DNA of 64,000 nucleotides from Loripinus fragilis (taxonomy: Eukaryota > Mollusca > Bivalvia > Lucinida > Lucinidae): positions 32,609,664-32,673,663 of the forward strand of contig OZ026524.1 of the NCBI GenBank assembly GCA_964019695.1. Reading direction: 5' to 3'. Positions within the stretch are counted from its first letter, which is position 1. Every line of letters starts with the position of its first letter. The notes beneath the pieces were generated by a model, which worked only from the letters and a program-made list of their open reading frames with translations, did not search any database and had not been told where the DNA came from. The position numbers and the translations under genes were made by a program. Positions 12,395 to 26,229 of the stretch are shown here, piece after piece.

Positions 12395-15300
12395 ATACTG
12401 TCTGTTCGTGTAACTAGACTGTCTATTAGTGTAGCTTCACTGTCTAATAGTGTTCTTACACTGTCTATTAGTGTAGCTAGATTGTCTATCAATATAGCTA
12501 CACTGTCTATTAGTTTCCCTATACTGTCTGTTAGTGTAGCTAGACTGTCTACTAGTGTAGCTACATTGTCTATTAGTGTTCCTAGACTGTCTATTAGTGT
12601 TCCTAGACTATCTATTAGCGTAGCTAGACTGTCTACTAGTGTAGCTACACTGTCTTATAGTGTTCCTAGACTGTCTATTAGTGTAGCTAGACTGTCTTTT
12701 AGAGTAGCTGCACTGTCTAATAGTTTTCCTAGACTGTCTAATGGTGTAGCTACACTGTCTAATAGTGTTCCTAGACTGTCTATTAATGTAGCTAGACTGT
12801 CTATTAGAGTAGCTACACTGTCTAATAGTGTTCCTAGACTGTCTATAAGTGTAGCTACACTGTCTAATAGTGTTCCTAGTCTGTCTGTTAGCGTAAGTAG
12901 ATTGTTTATCAATGTAGCTACACTGTCTATTGGTTTTCATAGACGGTCTATTAGAGAAGCTACACTGTCTATTAGTGTTCATAGACTGTCTGTTAGTGTA
13001 GCTAGACTGTCTATTTATGTAGCTACACTGTCTTATAGTGTTCCTAGACTGTCTATTAGTGTAGCAAGATTGTCTATTAGTGTAGCTACACTGTCTTATA
13101 GTGATCCTATACTGTCTATTAGTGTAGCTAGACTGTCTAATAGTGTAGCTACACTGTCTATTAGTGTTCATAGACTGTCTGTTAGTGTAGCTACACTGTC
13201 TATTAGTGTAGGCTACACTGTCTTATAGTGTTCCTAGACTGTCTATTAGTGTAGCTATATTGTCTATTAGTGTAGCTACACTGTCTAATAGTGTTCCTAG
13301 ACTGTCTACTAGTGTAGCTAGGCTGTCTATTAGAGTAGCTACACTGTCTAATATTGTTCCTAGACTGTCTATTAGTGTAGCTAGATTGTCTTTCAGTATA
13401 GCTACACTGTCTATTAGTTTTCATAGACGGTCTGCTAGTGTAGCTAGACTGTCACTAGTGTAGCTACATTGTCTATTGATGTTCCTAGACTGTCCGATAG
13501 TGAAGCTAGATTTTCTATCAATGTAGCTATACTGTCTATTAGTTTTCTTATACTGTCTGTTAGAGTAGCTACACTGTGTATTAGTGTTCATATACTGTCT
13601 GTTAGCTAGACTGTCTATCAGTGTAGCTACACTTTCTAAAAGTGTTCCTAGACTGTCTATTAGTGTAGCTAGATTTTCTATTAGTGTAGCTACACTGTCT
13701 AATAGTGTTCCTAGTCTGTCTTTTAGTGTAGCTAGACTGTATATTAGTGTAGCTACACTGTCTAATATTGTTCCTAGACTGTCTACTAGTGTAGCTAGAC
13801 TGTCTATTAGTGTAGCTACACTGTCTAATAGTGTTCCTAGTCTGTCTATTAGTGTAGCTAGATTGTGTATCAATATAGCTACACTGTCTATTAGTTTTCC
13901 TATACTGTCTGTTAGTGTAGCTAGACTGTCTACTAGTGTAGCTACTTTGTCTATTAGTGTTCCTACACTATCTATTAGTGTAGCTAGACTGTGTATTAGA
14001 GTAGCTAGATTGTCTATCAATATAGCTACACTGTCTATTAGTTTTCCTATACTGTATGTTAGTGTAATTAGACTGTCTACTAGTGTAGCTACATTGTCTA
14101 CTGATGTTCCTAGACTGTCCGTTAGTGTAGCTAGATTGTCTATCAATGTAGCTACACTGTCTATCAGTTTTCTTATACTGTCTGTTAGAGTAGCTACACT
14201 GTCTATTTGTTTTCATCGACGGTCTATTAGTTAGCTACACTGTCTATTAGAGTTCATAGACTGTCTGTTAGTGTAGCTAGACTGTCTATTAGTGTAGCTA
14301 AACTGTCTAATAGTGATACTAGACTGTCTATTAGTGTAGCTAGACTGTCTACTAGTGTAGCTACACTGTCTTATAGTGTTCCTAGACTGTCTATTAGTGT
14401 AGCTAGACTGTCTATTAGAGTAGCTACACTGTCTATTAGTGTTCATAGACTGTCTATTAGTGTAGCTACACTGTCTAATAGTGTTCCTAGACTGTCTATT
14501 AGTGTAGCTAGACTGTCTATTAGAGTAGCTACACTGTCTAATAGTGTTTCTAGACTGTCTATTAGTGTAGCTACACTGTCTAATAGTGATTTTAGACTGT
14601 CTGTTAGCGTAACTAGATTGTTTATCAATGTAGCTACACCGTCTATTTGTTTTCATAGACGGTCTATTAGAGAAGCTACACTGTCTTTTACTGTTCATAG
14701 ACTGTCTGTTAGTGTAGCTAGACTGTCTATTTATGTAGCTACACTGTCTTATAGTGTTCCTAGACTGTCTATTAGTGTAGCTAGATTGTCTATAAGTGTA
14801 GCTACACTGTCTTATAGTGTTCCTAGACTGTCTATTAGTGTAGCTAGACTGTCTATTAGTGTAGCTACACTGTCTAATAGTGTTCCTAGACTGTCTATTA
14901 GTGTAGCTAGATTGTGTATCAATATAGCTACACTGTCTATTAGCTTTCATAGACGGTCTGTTAGTGTAGCTAGACTGTCTACTAGTGTAGCTGCATTGTC
15001 TATTGATGTTCCTAGACTGTCCGTTAGTGTAGCTAGATTGTCTATCAATGTAGCTACACTGTCTTTTAATTTTCTTATACTGTCTATTAGAGTAGCTACA
15101 CTGTCTATTAGTGTTCATATACTGTCTGTTCGTGTAACTAGACTGTCTATTAGTGTAGCTTCACTGTCTAATAAGGTTCCTACACTGTCTATTAGTGTAG
15201 CTGGATTGTCTATCAATATAGCTACACTGTCTATTAATTTTCCTATACTGTCTATTAGTGTAGCTAGACTGTCTACTAGTGTAGCTACATTGTCTATTAG

Positions 15301-17179
15301 TGTTCCTAGACTGTCTATTAGTGTAGCTAGACTGTCTATTAGAGTAGCTAGATTGTCTATCAATATAGCTACACTGTCTATTAGTTTTTCTATACTGTAA
15401 GTTAGTGTAATTAGACTGTCTACCAGTGTAGCTACATTGTCTATTGATGTTCCTAGACTGTCCCTTAGTGTAGCTAGATTGTCTATCAATGTAGCTACAC
15501 TGTCTTTTAGTTTTCTTATACTGTCTGTTAGAGTAGCTACACTGTCTATTTGTTTTCATCGACGGTCTATTAGTTAGCTACACTGTCTATTAGAGTTCAT
15601 AGACTGTCTGTTAGTGTAGCTAGACTGTCTATTACTGAAGCTACACTGTCTAATAGTGTTCCTAGACTATCTATTAGTGTAGCTAGATTGTCTTTCAGTA
15701 TAGCTACACTGTCTATTAGTTTTCATAGACGGTCTGCTAGTGTAGCTAGACTGTCTACTAGTGTAGCTACATTGTCTATTGATATTCCTAGACTGTCTGA
15801 TAGTGAAGCTAGATTGTCTATCAATGTAGCTATACTATCTATTAGTTTTCTTATTATGTCTGTTAGAGTAGCTACACTGTGTATTAGTGTTCATATACTG
15901 TCTGTTAGCTAGACTGTCTATCAGTGTAGCTACACTGTCTAAAAGTGTTCCTAGACTGTCTATTAGTGTAGCTAGATTTTCTATTAGTGTAGCTACACTG
16001 TCTAATAGTGTTCCTAGTCTGTCTTTTAGTGTAGCTAGACTGTCTATTAGTGTAGCTACACTGTCTAATATTGTTCTTAGACTGTCTACTAGTGTAGCTA
16101 GACTGTCTATTAGTGTAGCTATACTGTCTAATAGTGTTCCTAGTCTGTCTATTAGTGTAGCTAGATTGTGTTTCAATATAGCTACACTGTCTATTAGTTT
16201 TCCTATACTGTCTGTTAGTGTAGCTAGACTGTCTACTAGTGTAGCTACATTGTCTATTAGTGTTCCTACACTGTCTATTAGTGTAGCTAGACTGTCTATT
16301 AGAGTAGCTAGATTGTCTATCAATATAGCTACACTGTCTATTAGATTTCCTATACTGTATGTTAGTGTAATTAGACTGTCTACTAGTGTAGCTACATTGT
16401 CTATTGATGTTCCTAGACTGTCCGTTAGTGTAGCTAGATTGTCTATCAATGTAGCTACACTGTCTATTAGTTTTCTTATACTGTCTGTTAGAGTAGCTAC
16501 ACTGTCTATTTGTTTTCATCGACGGTCTATTAGTTAGCTACACTGTCTATTAGAGTTCATTAACTGTCTGTTAGTGTAGCTAGACTGTCTATTAGTGTAG
16601 CTACACTGTTTAATAGTGTTCCTAGACTGTCTATTAGTGTGGCTAGACTGTCTACTAGTGTAGCTACACTGTCTTATAGTGTTCCTAGACTGTCTATTAG
16701 TGTAGCTAGACTGTCTATTAGAGTACTTACACTGTCTAACAGTGTTCCTAGACTGTCTATTAGTGTAGCTACACTGTCTAATACTGTTCCTAGACTGTCT
16801 ATTAGTGTAGCTAGACTGTCTATTAGAGTAGCTACACTGTCTAATAGTGTTTCTAGACTGTCTATTAGTGTAGCTACACTGTCTAATAGTGATCCTAGAC
16901 TGTCTGTTAGCGTAACTAGATTGTTTATCAATGTAGCTACACTGTCTATGTGTTTTCATAGACGGTCTATTAGAGAAGCTACACTGTCTATTAGTGTTCA
17001 TAGACTGTCTGTTAGTGTAGCTAGACTGTCTATTTATGTAGCTACATTGTCTTATAGTGTTCCTAGACTGTCTATTAGTGTAGCTAGATTGTCTATAAGT
17101 GTAGCTACACTGTCTTATAGTGTTCCTAGACTGTCTATTAGTGTAGCTAGACTGTCTATTAGTGTAGCTACACTGTCTA

Positions 17180-18347
17180 TTAGTGTTCATAGACTGTCTG
17201 TTAGTGTAGCTAGACTGTCTATTAGTGTAGCTACACTGTCTAATAGTGTTCCAAGACTGTCTATTAGTGTAGCTAGATTGTGTATCAATATAGCTACATT
17301 GTCTATTAGTTTTCATAGACGGTCTGTTAGTGTAGCTAGACTGTCTACTAGTGTAGCTGCATTGTCTATTGATGTTCCTAGACTGTCCGTTAGTGTAGCT
17401 AGATTGTCTATCAATGTAGCTACACTGTCTTTTAATTTTCTTATACTGTCTATTAGAGTAGCTACACTGTCTATTAGTGTTCATATACTGTCTGTTCGTG
17501 TAACTAGACTGTCTATTAGTGTAGCTAGATTATCTATCAATATAGCTACACTGTCTATTAGTTTTCCTATACTGTCTGTTAGTGTAGCTAGACTGTCTAC
17601 TAGTGTAGCTACATTGTCTATTAGTGTTCCTAGACTGTCTATTAGTGTAGCTAGACTGTCTATTAGAGTAGCTAGATTGTCTATCAATATAGCTACACTG
17701 TCTATTAGTTTTTCTATACTGTAAGTTAGTGTAATTAGACTGTCTACTAGTGTAGCTACATTGTCTATTGATGTTCCTAGACTGTCCCTTAGTGTAGCTA
17801 GATTGTCTATCAATGTAGCTACACTGTCTTTTAGTTTTCTTATACTGTCTGTTAGAGTAGCTACACTGTCTATTTGTTTTCTTCGACGGTCTATTAGTTA
17901 GCTACACTGTCTATTAGAGTTCATAGACTGTCTGTTAGTGTAGCTAGACTGTCTATTAGTGTAGCTACACTGTCTAATAGTGTTCCTAGACTATCTATTA
18001 GTGTAGCTAGACTGTCTACTTGTGTAGCTACAGTGTCTTATAGTGTTCCTAGACTGTCTATTAGTGTAGCTAGACTGTCTTTTAGAGTAGCTACACTGTC
18101 TAATAGTGTTCCTAGACTGTCTATTAATGTAGCTAGACTGTCTATTAGAGTAGCTACACTGTCTAATAGTGTTCCTAGTCTGTCTATCAGTGTTCCTACA
18201 CTGTCTAATAGTGTTTCTAGACTGTCTGTTAGCGTAACTAGATTGTTTATCAATATAGCTACACTGTCTATTTGTTTTCATAGACGGTCTATTAGAGAAG
18301 CTACACTGTCTATTAGTGTTCATAGACTGTCTGTTAGTGTAGCTAGA
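17180..18347 (+). repeat. Module X, first copy (second copy at 22107-23316)
   Basis: This stretch is repeated at offset 4927. Diagnostic shared features are AGTGTTCCAAGACTG (17250 and 22177), TTTCTATACTGTAAGTTAG (17709 and 22636), TTTTCTTCGACGG (17877 and 22804) and CTACTTGTGTAGCTACAGTG (18016 and 22943). The second copy carries 42 extra bases (two monomers) near 23050. Ends are approximate because flanking satellite is similar. Confidence 0.88.
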
Positions 18348-18972
18348 CTGTTTATTTATGTAGCTACACTGTCTTATAGTGTTCCTAGACTGTCTATTAG
18401 TGTAGCTAGATTGTCTATTAGTGTAGCTACACTCTCTTATAGTGATCCTATACTGTCTATTAGTGTAGCTAGACTGTCTATTAGTGTAGCTTCACTGTCT
18501 ATTAGTGGTTATAGACTGTCTGTTAGTGTAGCTAGACTGTCTATTAGTGTAGCTACACTGTCTTATAGTGTTCCTAGACTGTCTATTAGTGTAGCTAGAT
18601 TGTCTATTAGTGTAGCTACACTGTCTAATAGTGTTTCTAGACTGTCTACTAGTGTATCTAGGCTGTCTATTAGAGTAGCTACACTGTCTAATAGTGTTCC
18701 TAGACTGTCTATTAGTGTAGCTAAATTGTCTATTTATGTTCATATACTGTCTGTTAGCTAGACTTTCTATCAGTGTAATTTCACTGTCTAAAAGTGTTCC
18801 TAGACTGTCTTTTAGTGTAGCTTGACTGTCTATTAGTGTAGCTACACTGTCTAATAGTGTTCCTAGACTGTCTACTAGTGTAGCTAGACTGTCTATTAGT
18901 GTAGCTACACTGTCTAATAGTGTTCCTAGTCTGTCTATTAGTGTAGCTAGATTGTGTATCAATATAGCTACA
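17990..18972 (+). repeat. Long-range paralogue of 54568-55741
   Basis: The block from ACTATCTATTAGTGTAGC to about 18972 recurs about 36.58 kb downstream. Shared rarities include TATCAGTGTTCCTACACTG (18184), GTGTATCTAGGCTG (18651), TTAGTGGTTATAGACTG (18501) and CTTTCTATCAGTGTAATTTC (18764). The translated + frames agree over about 240 residues. This copy has lost roughly 190 bp near 18737 relative to the distant one. Confidence 0.9.
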
Positions 18973-21174
18973 CTGTCTATTAGTTTTCCTCTACTGTCTG
19001 TTAGTGTAGCTAGACTGTCTACTAGTGTAGCTACAATGTCTATTAGTGTTCCTAGACTGTCTATTAGTGTAGCTAGACTGTCTATTAGAGTAGCTAGATT
19101 GTCTATCAATATAGCTACACTGTCTATTAGTTTTCCTATACTGTATGTTAGTGTAATTAGACTGTCTACTAGTGTAGCTACATTGTCTATTGATGTTCCT
19201 AGACTGTCCTTTAGTGTAGCTAGATTGTCTATCAATGTAGCTACACTGTCTATTAGTTTTCTTATACTGTCTGTTAGAGTAGCTACACTGTCTATTTGTT
19301 TTCATCGACGGTCTATTAGTTAGCTACACTGACTATTAGAGTTCATAGACCGTTTGTTAGTGTAGCTAGACTGTCTATTAGTGTAGCTACACTGTCTAAT
19401 AGTGTTCCTAGACAGTCTATTAGTGTAGCTAGACTGTCTACTAGTGTAGCTACACTGTCTTATAGTGTTCCTAGACTGTCTATTAGTGTAGCTAGACTGT
19501 CTATTAGAGTAGCTACACTGTCTAATAGTGTTCCTAGACTGTTTATTAGTGTAGCTACACTGTCTAATAGTGTTCCTTGACTGTCTATTAGTGTAGCTAG
19601 ACTGTCTTATAGTGTTCCTAGACTGTCTGTTAGCGTAACTAGATTGTTTATCAATCTAGCTACACTGTCTATTTGTTTTCATAGACGGTCTATTAGAGAA
19701 GCTACACTGTCTATTAGTGTTCATAGACTGTCTGTTAGTGTAGCTAGACTGTCTATTTATGTAGCTACACTGTCTTATAGTGTTCCTAGACTGTCTATTA
19801 GTGTAGCTAGATTGTCTATTAGTGTAGCTACACTGTCTATTAGTGTTCCTAGACTGTCTGTTAGTGTAGCTACACTGTCTACTAGTGTAGCTACACTGTC
19901 TAATAGTGTTCCTAGACTGTCTTTTAGTGTAGCTAGATTGTGTATCAATATAGCTACACTGTCTATTAGTTTTCATAGACGGTCTGTTAGTGTAGCTAGA
20001 CTGTCTACTAGTGTAGCTACATTGTCTATTAATGTTCCTAGACTGTCCGTTAGTGTAGATAGATTGTCTATCAATGTAGCTACACTGTCTTTTAATTTTC
20101 TTATACTGTCTGTTAGAGTAGCTACACTGTCTATAAGTGTTCATATACTGTCTGTTCGTGTAGCTAGACGGTCTATTAGTGTAGCTACACTGTCTAATAG
20201 TGTTCCTAGACTGTCTATTAGTGTAGCTAGATTGTCTATCAATATAGCTACACAGTCTATTAGTTTTCCTATACTGTCTGTTAGTGTAGCTAGACTGTCT
20301 ACTAGTGTAGCTACATTGTCTATTAGTGTTCCTAGACTGTCTATTAGTGTAGCTAGACTGTGTATTAGAGTAGCTAGATTGTCTATCAATATAGCTACAC
20401 TGTATATAAATTTTCCTATACTGTATGTTAGTGTAGCTAGACTGTCTACCAGTGTAGCTACATTGTCTATTGATGTTCCTAGACTGTCCGTTAGTGTAGC
20501 TAGATTGTCTATCAATGTAGCTACACTGTCTATTAGTTTTCTTATACTGTCTGTTAGAGTAGCTACACTGTCTATTTGTTTTCATCAACGGTCTATTAGT
20601 TAGTTACACTGTCTATTAGAGTTCATAGACTGTCTGTTAGTGTAGCTAGACTGTCTATTAGTGTAGCTACACTGTTTAATAGTGTTCCTAGACTGTCTAT
20701 TAGTGTAGCTAGACTGTCTACTAGTGTAGCTACACTGTCTTATAGTGTTCCTAGACTGTCTATTAGTGTAGCTAAACTGTCTATTAGTGTAGCTACACTG
20801 TCTAATAGTGTTCCTAGACTGTCTATTAGTGTAGCTAGACTGTCTATTAAAGTAGCTACACTGTCTAATAGTGTTCCTAGACTGTCTATTAGTGTAGCTA
20901 CATTGTCTAATAGTGTTCCTAGACTGTCTGTTAGCGTAACTAGATTGTTTAGCAATGTAGCTACACTGTCTATTTGTTTTCATAGAGGGTCTATAAGAGA
21001 AGCTACACTGTCTATTACTGTTCATAGACTGTCTGTTAGTGTAGCTACACTGTCTATAAATGTAGCTACACTGTCTTATAGTGTTACTAGACTGTCTATT
21101 AGTGTAGCTAGATTGTCTATTATTGTAGCTACACTGTCTTATAGTGTTCCTAGACTGTCTACTAGTGTAGCTAG

Positions 21175-22115
21175 ACTGTCTATTAGTGTAGCTACACTGT
21201 CTTTTAGTGTTCATAGACTGTCTGTTAGTGTAGCTAGACTGTCTATTAGTGTAGCTACACTGTCTTATAGTGTTCCTAGACTGTCTATTAGTGTAGCTAG
21301 ATTGTCTATTAGTGTAGCTACACTATCAAATAGTGTTCCTAGACTGTCTACTAGTGTAGCTAGACTGTCTATTATAGTAGCTACACTGTCTAATAGTGTT
21401 CCTAGACTGTCATTTAGTGTAGTTAGATTGTCTATCAATATAGCTACACTGTCTATTAGTTTTCATAGACGGTCCGTTAGTGTAGCTAGACTGTCTACTA
21501 GTGTAGCTACATTGTCTATTGATGTTCCTAGACTGTCCGTTAGTGAAGCTAGATTGTCTATCAATGTAGCTACACTGTCTCTTAGTTTTCTTATACTGTC
21601 TGTTAGTGTAGCTACACTGTCTATTAGTGTTCATATACTGTCTGTTAGTGTAGCTAGACTGTCTATCAGTGTAGCTACACTGTCTAATAGTGTTCCTAGA
21701 CTGTCTATTAGTGTAGCTAGATTGTCTATTAGTGTAGCTACACTGTCTAATAGCTTTTCTAGACTGTCTATTAGTGTAGCTAGACTGTCTATTAGTGTAG
21801 CTACACTGTCTTATAGTGTTCCTAGACTGTCTACTAGTGTAGATAGACTGTCTATTAGTGTAGCTACACTGTCTAATAGTGTTCCTAGACTGTCTATTAG
21901 TGTAGCTAGATTTTGTATCAATATAGCTTCACTGTATATTAGTTTTCATAGACGGTCTGTTAGTGTAGCTAGACTGTCTACTAGTGTAGCTACATTGTCT
22001 ATTGATGTTCCTAGACTGTCCGTAAGTGTAGCTAGATTGTCTATCAATGTAGCTACACTGTCTTTTAATTTTCTTATGCTGTCTGTTAGAGTAGCTACAC
22101 TGTCTATTAGTGTTC
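21175..22115 (+). repeat. Module Y, left copy (right copy 23316-24256)
   Basis: About 940 bp repeated at offset 2141. Shared private markers include TCTATTATAGTAGCTACAC (21370 and 23511), CATAGACGGTCCGTTAG (21463 and 23604), GATTTTGTATCAATATAGCTT (19-20 bases of it at 21910 and 24051) and TTTTCTTATGCTGTCTG (22070 and 24211). The copies are almost identical. Confidence 0.9.
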
Positions 22116-23316
22116 ATAGACTGTCTGTTAGTGTAGCTAGACTGTCTATTAGTGTAGTTACACTGTCTAATAGTGTTCCAAGACTGTCTATTAGTGTAGC
22201 TAGATTGTGTATCAATATAGCTACATTGTCTATTAGTTTTCATAGACGGTCTGTTAGTGTAGCTAGACTGTCTACTAGTGTAGCTGCATTGTCTATTGAT
22301 GTTCCTAGACTGTCCGTTAGTGTAGCTAGATTGTCTATCAATGTAGCTACACTGTCTTTTAATTTTCTTATACTGTCTATTAGAGTAGCTACACTGTCTA
22401 TTAGTGTTCATATACTGTCTGTTCGTGTAACTAGACTGTCTATTAGTGTAGCTAGATTATCTATCAATATAGCTACACTGTCTATTAGTTTTCCTATACT
22501 GTCTGTTAGTGTAGCTAGACTGTCTACTAGTGTAGCTACATTGTCTATTAGTGTTCCTAGACTGTCTATTAGTGTAGCTAGACTGTCTATTAGAGTAGCT
22601 AGATTGTCTATCAATATAGCTACACTGTCTATTAGTTTTTCTATACTGTAAGTTAGTGTAATTAGACTGTCTACTAGTGTAGCTACATTGTCTATTGATG
22701 TTCCTAGACTGTCCCTTAGTGTAGCTAGATTGTCTATCAATGTAGCTACACTGTCTTTTAGTTTTCTTATACTGTCTGTTAGAGTAGCTACACTGTCTAT
22801 TTGTTTTCTTCGACGGTCTATTAGTTAGCTACACTGTCTATTAGAGTTCATAGACTGTCTGTTAGTGTAGCTAGACTGTCTATTAGTGTAGCTACACTGT
22901 CTAATAGTGTTCCTAGACTATCTATTAGTGTAGCTAGACTGTCTACTTGTGTAGCTACAGTGTCTTATAGTGTTCCTAGACTGTCTATTAGTGTAGCTAG
23001 ACTGTCTTTTAGAGTAGCTACACTGTCTAATAGTGTTCCTAGACTGTCTATTAGTGTAGCTACACTGTCTAATAGTGTTCCTAGACTGTCTATTAATGTA
23101 GCTAGACTGTCTATTAGAGTAGCTACACTGTCTAATAGTGTTCCTAGTCTGTCTATTAGTGTTCCTACACTGTCTAATAGTGTTCCTAGACTGTCTGTTA
23201 GCGTAACTAGATTGTTTATCAATATAGCTACACTGTCTATTTGTTTTCATAGACGGTCTATTAGAGAAGCTACACTGTCTATTAGTGTTCATAGACTGTC
23301 TGTTAGTGTAGCTAGA
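22107..23316 (+). repeat. Module X, second copy, sandwiched between two copies of Y
   Basis: Same block as 17180-18347. It lies exactly between two near-identical flanks (21175-22115 and 23316-24256), giving a Y-X-Y layout. Confidence 0.85.
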
Positions 23317-24256
23317 CTGTCTATTAGTGTAGCTACACTGTCTTTTAGTGTTCATAGACTGTCTGTTAGTGTAGCTAGACTGTCTATTAGTGTAGCTACA
23401 CTGTCTTATAGTGTTCCTAGACTGTCTATTAGTGTAGCTAGATTGTCTATTAGTGTAGCTACACTATCAAATAGTGTTCCTAGACTGTCTACTAGTGTAG
23501 CTAGACTGTCTATTATAGTAGCTACACTGTCTAATAGTGTTCCTAGACTGTCATTTAGTGTAGTTAGATTGTCTATCAATATAGCTACACTGTCTATTAG
23601 TTTTCATAGACGGTCCGTTAGTGTAGCTAGACTGTCTACTAGTGTAGCTACATTGTCTATTGATGTTCCTAGACTGTCCGTTAGTGAAGCTAGATTGTCT
23701 ATCAATGTAGCTACACTGTCTCTTAGTTTTCTTATACTGTCTGTTAGTGTAGCTACACTGTCTATTAGTGTTCATATACTGTCTGTTAGTGTAGCTAGAC
23801 TGTCTATCAGTGTAGCTACACTGTCTAATAGTGTTCCTAGACTGTCTATTAGTGTAGCTAGATTGTCTATTAGTGTAGCTACACTGTCTAATAGTTTTTC
23901 TAGACTGTCTATTAGTGTAGCTAGACTGTCTATTAGTGTAGCTACACTGTCTTATAGTGTTCCTAGACTGTCTACTAGTGTAGATAGACTGTCTATTAGT
24001 GTAGCTACACTGTCTAATAGTGTTCCTAGACTGTCTATTAGTGTAGCTAGATTTTGTATCAATATAGCTTCACTGTATATTAGTTTTCATAGACGGTCTG
24101 TTAGTGTAGCTAGACTGTCTACTAGTGTAGCTACATTGTCTATTGATGTTCCTAGACTGTCCGTTAGTGTAGCTAGATTGTCTATCAATGTAGCTACACT
24201 GTCTTTTAATTTTCTTATGCTGTCTGTTAGAGTAGCTACACTGTCTATTAGTGTTC
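23316..24256 (+). repeat. Module Y, right copy
   Basis: Partner of 21175-22115, offset 2141. It diverges after 24256, where GTTCATATACTG replaces GTTCATAGACTG. Confidence 0.9.
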
Positions 24257-26229
24257 ATATACTGTCTGTTCGTGTAGCTAGACTGTCTATAAGTGTAGCT
24301 ACACTGTCTAATAGTGTTCATAGACTGTCTATTAGTGTAGCTAGGTTGTCTATCAATATAGCTACACTGTCTATTAGTTTTCCTATACTGTCTGTTAGTG
24401 TAGCTAGACTGTCTACTAGTGTAGCTACATTGTCTATTAGTGTTCCTAGACTCTCTATTAGTGTAGCTAGACTGTCTATTAGAGTAGCTAGATTGTCTAT
24501 CAATATAGCTACACTGTATATTAGTTTTCCTATACTGTATGTTAGTGTAGCTAGACTGTCTACTAGTGTAGCTACATTGTCTATTGATGTTTCTAGACTG
24601 TCCGTTAGTGTAGCTAGATTGTCTATCAATGTAGCTACACTTTCTATTAGTTTTCTTAAACTGTCTGTTAGAGTAGCTACACTGTCTATTTGTTTTCATC
24701 GACGGTCTATTATTTAGCTACACTGTCTATTAGAGTTCATAGATTGTCTGTAAGTATAGGTAGCTAGACTGTCTATTAGTGTAGCTACACTGTCCAATAG
24801 TGTTCCTAGACTGTCTATTAGTGTAGCTAGACTGTTTACTAGTGTAGCTACACTGTCTTATAGTGTTCCTAGACTGTCTATTAGTGTAGCTAGACTGTCT
24901 ATTTGTGTAGCTACACTGTCTTATAGTGTTCCTAGACTGTCTATTAGTGTAGCTAGACTGTCTATTAGAGTAGCTACACTGTCTAATAGTGTTCCTAGAC
25001 TGGCTATTAGTGTAGCTACACTGTCTAATAGTTTTCCTAGACTGTTTGTTTGCGTAACTAGATTGTCTATCAATGTAGCTATACTGTCTATTTGTTTTCA
25101 TAGACGGTCTATTAGAGCAGCTACACTGTCTATTAGTGTTCTTAGACTGTCTGTTAGTGTAGCTAGACTGTCTTTTAATGTAGCTACACTGTCTTATAGT
25201 GTTCCTAGACTGTCTATTAGTGTAGCTAGATTGTCTATTAGTGTAGCTACACTGTCTTATAGTGTTCCTAGACTGTCTATTAGTGTAGCTAGACTGTCTA
25301 TAAGTGTAGCTACACAGTTTATTGGTGTTCTTAGACTGTCTGTTAGTGTAGCTAGACTGTCTTTTAGTGTAGCTACACTGTCTTATAGTGTTCCTAGACT
25401 GTCTATTAGTGTAGCTAGATTGTCTATTAGTGTAGCTACACTGTCTTATAGTGTTCATAGACTGTCTACTAGTGTAGCTAGACTGTCTATTAGAGTAGCT
25501 ACACTGTCTAATAGTGTTCCTAGACTGTCAATTAGTGTAGCTTGATTGTCTATCAATATAGCTACACTGTCTATTATTTTCACAGACGGTCTGTTAGTGT
25601 AGCTAGACTGTCTACTTGTGTAGCTACATTGTCTATTGATGTTCCAAGACTGACCGTTAGTGAAGCTAAATTGTCTATCAATGTAGCTACACTGTCTATT
25701 AGTTTTCTTATACTGTCTGTTAGAGTAGCTACACTGTCTTTTAGCGTTCATGTACTATCTGTTAGTGTAGCTAGACTGTCAATCAGTGTAGCTACACTGT
25801 CTAATAGTGTTCCTACACTGTCTATTAGTGTAACTAGATTGTATATTAGTGTAGCTACACTGTCTAATAGTGTTCCTAGACTGTCTATTAGTGTAGCTAG
25901 ACTGTCTATTAGTGTAGCTACACTGTCTAATAGTGTTCCTGGACTGTATACTAGTGTAGCTAGACTGTCCATTAGTGTAGCTACACTGTCTAATAGTGTT
26001 CCTAGACTTTCTATTAGTGCAGCTAGATTGTGTATCAATATAGCTACACTGTCTATTAGTTTTCATAGACGGTCTGTTAGTGTAGCTAGACTGTCTACTA
26101 GTGTAGCTGCATTGTCTATTGATGTTCCTAGACTGTCCGTTAGTGTAGCTAGATTGTCTATCAATGTAGCTACACTGTCTTTTAATTTTCTTATACTGTC
26201 TGTTAGAGTAGCTACACTGTCTATTAGTG

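Larger units (their letters stand above)
8850..15090 (+). repeat. Segmental duplication, 3565-bp offset
   Basis: Sequence from about 8850 to 11590 recurs from about 12415 to 15090. Matches include TCTAATGGTGTAGC (9173 and 12738), GTGTAGGCTACACTG (9642 and 13207) and the 16-bp monomer (10031 and 13595). The offset falls from 3565 to 3564 after a one-base loss in the second copy at about 13452 (GTCTACTAG to GTCACTAG). It changes again where the second copy lacks 63 bp near 14870. A spacer of about 0.8 kb of related satellite lies between the copies. Confidence 0.9.

Noticed and set aside
22960..24717. Long + strand ORFs as genes for a serine-rich repetitive protein
   Set aside because: They consist only of satellite heptapeptides, lack unique domains, overlap equally long - strand ORFs, and end wherever a 20-bp monomer changes phase.
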